From: Planctomycetota bacterium | GTDB lineage: Bacteria > Planctomycetota > UBA1135 > UBA2386 | Assembly: GCA_023433825.1 (NCBI GenBank) | Contig: JAEYTU010000375.1 | Coordinates: 1 to 9,025 of the forward strand | DNA: 9,025 nt | Reading direction: 5' to 3' | Shown: positions 4,859 through 9,025 of the stretch, piece by piece | Layout: every line of letters begins with the position of its first letter | Position numbering within the stretch: position 1 is the stretch's first letter | Notes under the pieces: model-generated | The model's input: the letters and a program-made list of their open reading frames with translations, nothing else | What the model was told of the DNA's origin: nothing | Databases searched by the model: none | Translations under genes and position numbers: made by a program

Positions 4859-7800
4859 ATGCTGCGTCGCACGCTCCTCGTGTTCGTCGGCTTCGCGATG
4901 CTCGTCCTCGCGCTGACGGTCGGTTACGCCCTCGCCGGGTTCAGCAGCCCGAAGACCGTCGTGACGGAAGCCGAGGACGCCGTCACCGCGGGCCGCTTCG
5001 ACGAAGCGATTCGCCATCTCGACCGTGCCGAGCAAGCCCTGGCGAGGACGCCCGACGCCGAGTTGCGCGTCCGGATCCTGCGACTTCGCCAGGACGCGCT
5101 GCGGCGCAGCGGCAACCTGCCGCGCGCACTGGTCGACATCGACACACTGCTGAACGAGCACCCGGACCAATCGCGCGACCTCGTCCTCGAGAAGGTCCAC
5201 GTGCTGCTGCAGAACCGCCAACCAGAGGCGGCGCGCACGGCCGTGCTCGCGCACCTCGGACAGCATCCGGACGACGGCCGCGCGCACGAACTCGCCGGTG
5301 AGGCCTGGCAGCGGATCTATCAGGAGCAGGTGCGCGAACTGGTGGCCGACCTCGGCCGCAAACTCGACGCGACCGAGCTCGACACGGCGATCAAGGCGCT
5401 GCAGACGTGGCTCTATCGACAGGACGGCGACGTCGAGGGGGAGCGCGGACGCGCGACGTTCGATCGGATCCTTCGGAGCCGGCGACCGGCCGAGGTCACC
5501 GAGTACCGCACGCGGATCCTGCCGATCCGGAGCGGCATCAAGACGGCGCTCGATCACTTCGCGAAGAGCCTCGCGGATCCCGATCACACACCGGTCGGTG
5601 CGTATCGCGGGATCGCCTACGCGCTGCAGCAGGGCCGTCGCGACGACGATCTGGTCGCGTTGTCGACGATCTACCTGCAGCGCTTCGACCATCTGTACAC
5701 GCTCGAAGCGGCGCTGCACGCCGCGCGCACGCACCTCGAAGCCGGTCGTCACACCGCCGTCCGCGAACTCTGTCGATCGTTCCTGCCGCCGGGCGTCGCT
5801 GTCGCGCGCGCGCGCGAGCGCAAGCTGCCACGCGCCTACGCGCAGTTGATCCTGGTCGAGGCACGGGCACTCCACGCGCTCGGCGAGCGCGACGCGATGC
5901 GCGCACGCGTCGACGAGTCGTGGCAGGTGCATCTGGCGACCGGCTTCGACCTCGGCCCCGAGGCGAACCTCTGCTCGGCGCTGACCGCCGACCTCGAGGG
6001 CAATCACGACGAGGTCTGGAACCAGGTCGGGCACTTCCTGAACTACCTCGAAGTTCGCGAAGCGAGCGGTGCGACGGACCTGCTTCCGCTCGCCTGCAAG
6101 TTGCGACTGCGCAGTTCGCACTTGCGGACGAATGCGACCGAGCGCACGCGCGCGGCGTTCGAACCGTGGCTGCAGTTCCGCGGGTCGTCCGCCGAGCCGT
6201 TCCTGTGGCGCGCCTGCTGGCACCTCGAGCGCGGTGACGGCAGCGCGGCGCTGAACGACGCCATGTCGGCGCGCGCGATCGCGAGTCAGGACGAGCACGT
6301 GTTGCTGGTGCACGTCGCCGCAGCCGATCGCAAGTTCGCGAGCGAAGGCCGCGACGCCGCTGCGCTGTTGTCGCATTGCGTCGGGATGGGAACGACGCTG
6401 CCGAAGATCGAGGTTCCGGACCCGGTGCTGTGGATCGCACTCGCACGTCACGCCCTCGCGAAGGGCGTCCCGGACGTCGCGCAGGCGAGCGCTCGGCGCG
6501 CCGCACAGGCGTTCCCGTGGGCACGGACGCCGCGGCTGCTGCAGGCGCGCGCCGCGCTGGCGCTCGACGACGCCCCGCAGGCGATCACTGCGCTCGAGAA
6601 CGCGCGCGGCTATCACCCCGACGACCCGGAGACGTTGCAACTGTTGCGACAGGCGCGCGCGATCGCGAAGCGACCGGTTTCGGATCTGTACTTCGAGATC
6701 GCGACGACGCCGGTCCCGACACGCGCACCGACGACGCTGACCGAACTGCTGGAAGACGAACTGCGGGCGCGAGACGGACGACGAGCTTCGGCTCCGGCGG
6801 ATCGTCCGGATCCGGAACTCGCGGCTGCGCTGATGTCGTCGGCGTTGCGCCGCAATGACATCGCCGCCGCGACGTCGGTCGCGAGTCGTGCCGTGCCGCG
6901 CGCGCGGATGCAGCCGCAGTTGCTGCTGACGGCAGCGGAGGTCTTCGCTGCGGCGGGACTTCGCGACGGCGCGCGTCGCGTGCTGACGTCGCTGTTCGCG
7001 GCGACGCATGCGGCCGACCGACCGACGGCCGCGCGCGCGGGCGCACAGCTGCTGCTGCTCGACGCCGACGGCCCTCCCGCCGCCGTCGAGGCGATCGCCG
7101 GCGTCGTCGGCGAACTGCTGCGCGACGACCGGGACACGGCGCTCCGCGTCGCGACCGTTCTGTCGCGCTTCGGCCGCGCGAAGGCGGCCTACGCCGTGCT
7201 TCGTCCGACACTGGCGCGAACCGCGACGGCGGCCGATCGAACTGGTGCCGACTACCTGCTCGCCGGCCGACTCGCGATGGAGCTCGGCAACCTGATCGCG
7301 GCCGAGGAGCACTTCACGGCGGCGCTGGCGTTCCCCGATGGACGCGCGGCCGGCATCCCGTTGGCGCTGCTGCTGCTCGATCAGAAGCGGCGTGCCGAAG
7401 CCGACGAGGCGTTCGCCGCCGACCGTGCGACCGACTGGGCCTCCGCCGGACTGCTCGTGCGTCTCGACCGCGCCGAACGCACCCGAGGCTGGCTCGCCGA
7501 TCAGCTCGCGAAGACGCCGAACGACCTCCGACTGCAGTGCTTCCGCGCGCTCGTCGACCGCGAGGCGCCGGTCGTCGGCGACATCCGGCAGCTCGTGGCC
7601 GAACGCGAACTGCTGCTCGACGTGCTGACGCTGACCGAGACGCCCGGTTTCCAGTCACGCGCCGCCGCGCGCGCCGAGCAGCTGCGCGCCGCGTTCCCGA
7701 AGAACGTCGTCGCACGCTTCCTGTGGGCGCAGGCGCACGCCGCCGCGAAGCTGCCCGAGGCGGCGATCGACGAGTTGACGCGCCTCAGCGAAGAGCACCC

Positions 7801-8995
7801 GAACTTCCCGCCGACCTACGACGCGCTGGTCGCGATCCTGGCGGCCTACGACCCGGCGCGACTCGCCGAGTTCCGATTGCCGGATCAAGTCAGCACGACG
7901 CTCGTGCGCCTGCCGAACCTCGCGACGCCGCGCCTGATGGCTTGGATCCGCCAGGACGTCGCGAAGCGGTTCTTCGACGCCGGCGACTCGAAGCGTGGCG
8001 CCGAGCTGCTCGCCGAACTCTGGACGCTGTATCCGGTCGAGTCGCGCGCCGGCGATGCACAACTCGACGCGCTGATCGAATCGAGGCGGTTCGATCAGGC
8101 GATGACGTTGCTGCGCAACCTCGAGCCGCATCTCGGGGCCGAACGTCGCGAACGCTTCCTCGCGATGTTCTTCCGCCACGCCGATCAGCTCGCGTCGTCG
8201 CCGGACGTTCCGGTGGAGATCCGCGCCGCAGTGCGACGCAAGGCGGCCCAGGTCCTCGCCGAAGACGGACCGTTCGGGCCGGCCGTCCACTTCACACTGG
8301 ACGACGAGGTCCGGACGGCTGGTCCAATTCCCGAACGTCGCGACGCAGCGGCCGAGGCCCGCGTCGCGCGGTCGCTGAAGCTCCTCGCCGACCACGTCGA
8401 CTGGTTCCGTGCCGGACGCGAGACCGACGAGCTGCGGCTCGTCGCGTCGCTCGAAAGGTTGGCCCGCCTCGAGACGCCAACGACGACGATGCGGCGAACG
8501 GAGTCGCTGCTGCGCGAGGATCCGTCGCTGTTCCGCGTCTGGCACTTCCGCGCGCGGTTGCTGGCCGACGCCGGGAACGTCGAGGCGGCGTTGGCCTGTT
8601 TGCGCTGGATCGACGTCTACCGTCGCGACGTCGACGCGCTGTTGCTGGCCGGCGAACTGCGCGCGCGCTCGGGTGCCGATCCGGATCCGGAGGAGTCGCG
8701 ACTGCTCGTCCAACTCGACGCGGCGACCGCGGCGACGCCGCGTGCCGCGTTCGTGCTCGGCATGCTCGCGTTCCGCGGCGGCCGCGCCGAGGACGCCGAG
8801 CGACTGCTGACCGACGCCGATCCGAGCGCGCACGACGGCGCCGTCGAGTACTTCCGGGCCATGGCCGCGATCGCTCACGGCGACGCCGGCGCGCACGGAC
8901 GCGCACGCGACGCGCTCGTCGCGCTACGCGACGATCACCCGAGCAGTTCGCTCGCGGAGAACGTCGGCCTTCTGCTCGCGTTGCTGCCCGACTGA
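4859..8995 (+). CDS. Giant exported or membrane-anchored TPR-repeat protein
   Basis: This 1378-residue protein begins MLRRTLLVFVGF, with a hydrophobic segment at about 5-25 and an AxA-type site (ALA, 24-26). It is therefore a secreted or periplasmic protein, or an N-terminally anchored one; there is no lipobox Cys. The rest is nearly all paired helices. TPR-like units are clearest at about 35-62 (AGRFDEAIRHLDRAEQAL), 74-103 (SGNLPRALVDIDTLLNEHP), 107-137, 555-590 (DDAPQAITALENARGYHPDD), 797-826 (LGNLIAAEEHFTAALAFPD), 952-981 (KLPEAAIDELTRLSEEHPNF), 1226-1250 and 1295-1320. Units between are degenerate. A Pro/Thr-rich and charged break at about 615-650 may separate two superhelices. No enzymatic motif is seen. 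It follows the sigma-54 activator by 81 bp on the same strand and may be its partner or an envelope scaffold. The sigma-54 activator plus TPR layout loosely recalls PEP-CTERM/exosortase regulatory loci (PrsK, PrsR, PrsT), but no exosortase is visible. The TPR class is solid; the function is unknown. Confidence 0.88.
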   Translation: MLRRTLLVFVGFAMLVLALTVGYALAGFSSPKTVVTEAEDAVTAGRFDEAIRHLDRAEQALARTPDAELRVRILRLRQDALRRSGNLPRALVDIDTLLNEHPDQSRDLVLEKVHVLLQNRQPEAARTAVLAHLGQHPDDGRAHELAGEAWQRIYQEQVRELVADLGRKLDATELDTAIKALQTWLYRQDGDVEGERGRATFDRILRSRRPAEVTEYRTRILPIRSGIKTALDHFAKSLADPDHTPVGAYRGIAYALQQGRRDDDLVALSTIYLQRFDHLYTLEAALHAARTHLEAGRHTAVRELCRSFLPPGVAVARARERKLPRAYAQLILVEARALHALGERDAMRARVDESWQVHLATGFDLGPEANLCSALTADLEGNHDEVWNQVGHFLNYLEVREASGATDLLPLACKLRLRSSHLRTNATERTRAAFEPWLQFRGSSAEPFLWRACWHLERGDGSAALNDAMSARAIASQDEHVLLVHVAAADRKFASEGRDAAALLSHCVGMGTTLPKIEVPDPVLWIALARHALAKGVPDVAQASARRAAQAFPWARTPRLLQARAALALDDAPQAITALENARGYHPDDPETLQLLRQARAIAKRPVSDLYFEIATTPVPTRAPTTLTELLEDELRARDGRRASAPADRPDPELAAALMSSALRRNDIAAATSVASRAVPRARMQPQLLLTAAEVFAAAGLRDGARRVLTSLFAATHAADRPTAARAGAQLLLLDADGPPAAVEAIAGVVGELLRDDRDTALRVATVLSRFGRAKAAYAVLRPTLARTATAADRTGADYLLAGRLAMELGNLIAAEEHFTAALAFPDGRAAGIPLALLLLDQKRRAEADEAFAADRATDWASAGLLVRLDRAERTRGWLADQLAKTPNDLRLQCFRALVDREAPVVGDIRQLVAERELLLDVLTLTETPGFQSRAAARAEQLRAAFPKNVVARFLWAQAHAAAKLPEAAIDELTRLSEEHPNFPPTYDALVAILAAYDPARLAEFRLPDQVSTTLVRLPNLATPRLMAWIRQDVAKRFFDAGDSKRGAELLAELWTLYPVESRAGDAQLDALIESRRFDQAMTLLRNLEPHLGAERRERFLAMFFRHADQLASSPDVPVEIRAAVRRKAAQVLAEDGPFGPAVHFTLDDEVRTAGPIPERRDAAAEARVARSLKLLADHVDWFRAGRETDELRLVASLERLARLETPTTTMRRTESLLREDPSLFRVWHFRARLLADAGNVEAALACLRWIDVYRRDVDALLLAGELRARSGADPDPEESRLLVQLDAATAATPRAAFVLGMLAFRGGRAEDAERLLTDADPSAHDGAVEYFRAMAAIAHGDAGAHGRARDALVALRDDHPSSSLAENVGLLLALLPD

Positions 8996-9008
8996 GCGTG
9001 CCAGTCGT

Positions 9009-9018
9009 GGGGGGGGGG
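9009..9018 (+). repeat. Ten-G homopolymer near the window edge
   Basis: Ten consecutive G lie 13 nt after the TPR stop, within 30 noncoding bases at the right edge. This could be a slippage-prone tract in the regulatory region of the next gene, or a sequencing or assembly artefact near an end. Nothing else is visible in 8996-9025. Confidence 0.5.
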
Positions 9019-9025
9019 CGCGGCG

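Noticed and set aside
5803..5814. Alternating CG run of 12 nt, possible Z-DNA
   Set aside because: It lies in frame within the TPR gene, encodes Ala-Arg repeats, and is expected from local GC content.
3629..7312. Minus-strand open frame of 1227 codons opposite the activator and TPR genes
   Set aside because: It is antisense to two well-supported genes, is rich in Arg, Gln, Asp and Val with no recognisable domain, and is explained by high GC and codon bias removing antisense stops.

Overview
The window is a GC-rich, densely coding bacterial segment. Strong G/C third codon positions leave long open frames on the antisense strand of every real gene. It carries a Gram-negative-style toolkit: a sigma-54 activator, polyprenyl-phosphate-type family 2 glycosyltransferases and a very large exported TPR protein. 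Most starts lack a clear Shine-Dalgarno sequence. These traits fit high-GC Planctomycetota, Myxococcota or similar lineages, but nothing here fixes the taxon and that placement is a guess.

Layout. The minus strand, read right to left from 2109, holds an apparent operon. It has a small zinc-ribbon, tail-anchored membrane protein (1690-2109), a two-TM GtrB/ArnC-type glycosyltransferase (642-1652), and a second family 2 glycosyltransferase (645 to the left edge, incomplete) joined to the previous gene by an ATGA stop/start overlap. A 146-bp divergent intergenic region (2110-2255) holds an imperfect direct repeat. The plus strand then carries a histidine-kinase-like protein (2256-3296), an NtrC-type sigma-54 activator (3398-4777), a possible 23-codon ORF coupled to its stop (4774-4845), and a 1378-residue TPR protein with an N-terminal signal sequence (4859-8995). 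A run of ten G lies at the right edge.

The main discovery is that the regulatory pair looks like a two-component system without phosphotransfer chemistry. In the kinase-like protein the H-box histidine is Asp, the N-box asparagines are lost, the G1 box is unrecognisable and the N-terminal receiver-like domain has no acceptor Asp. In the adjacent activator the receiver has lost every standard catalytic residue: the acidic pair is His-Pro, the acceptor Asp is Glu, the Thr is Ala and the Lys is Arg. Its AAA+ ATPase, GAFTGA loop and Fis-type HTH are intact. Asp-to-Glu at this position (D54E) makes enteric NtrC partly constitutive, so the activator may be naturally phosphomimetic and controlled by protein contact with the pseudokinase. 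The giant TPR protein immediately downstream is a candidate partner or output.

A second case of lost catalytic motifs is the edge glycosyltransferase. It keeps the family fold signature but has PEY in place of the metal-binding DXD, right beside a paralogue whose motifs are intact.
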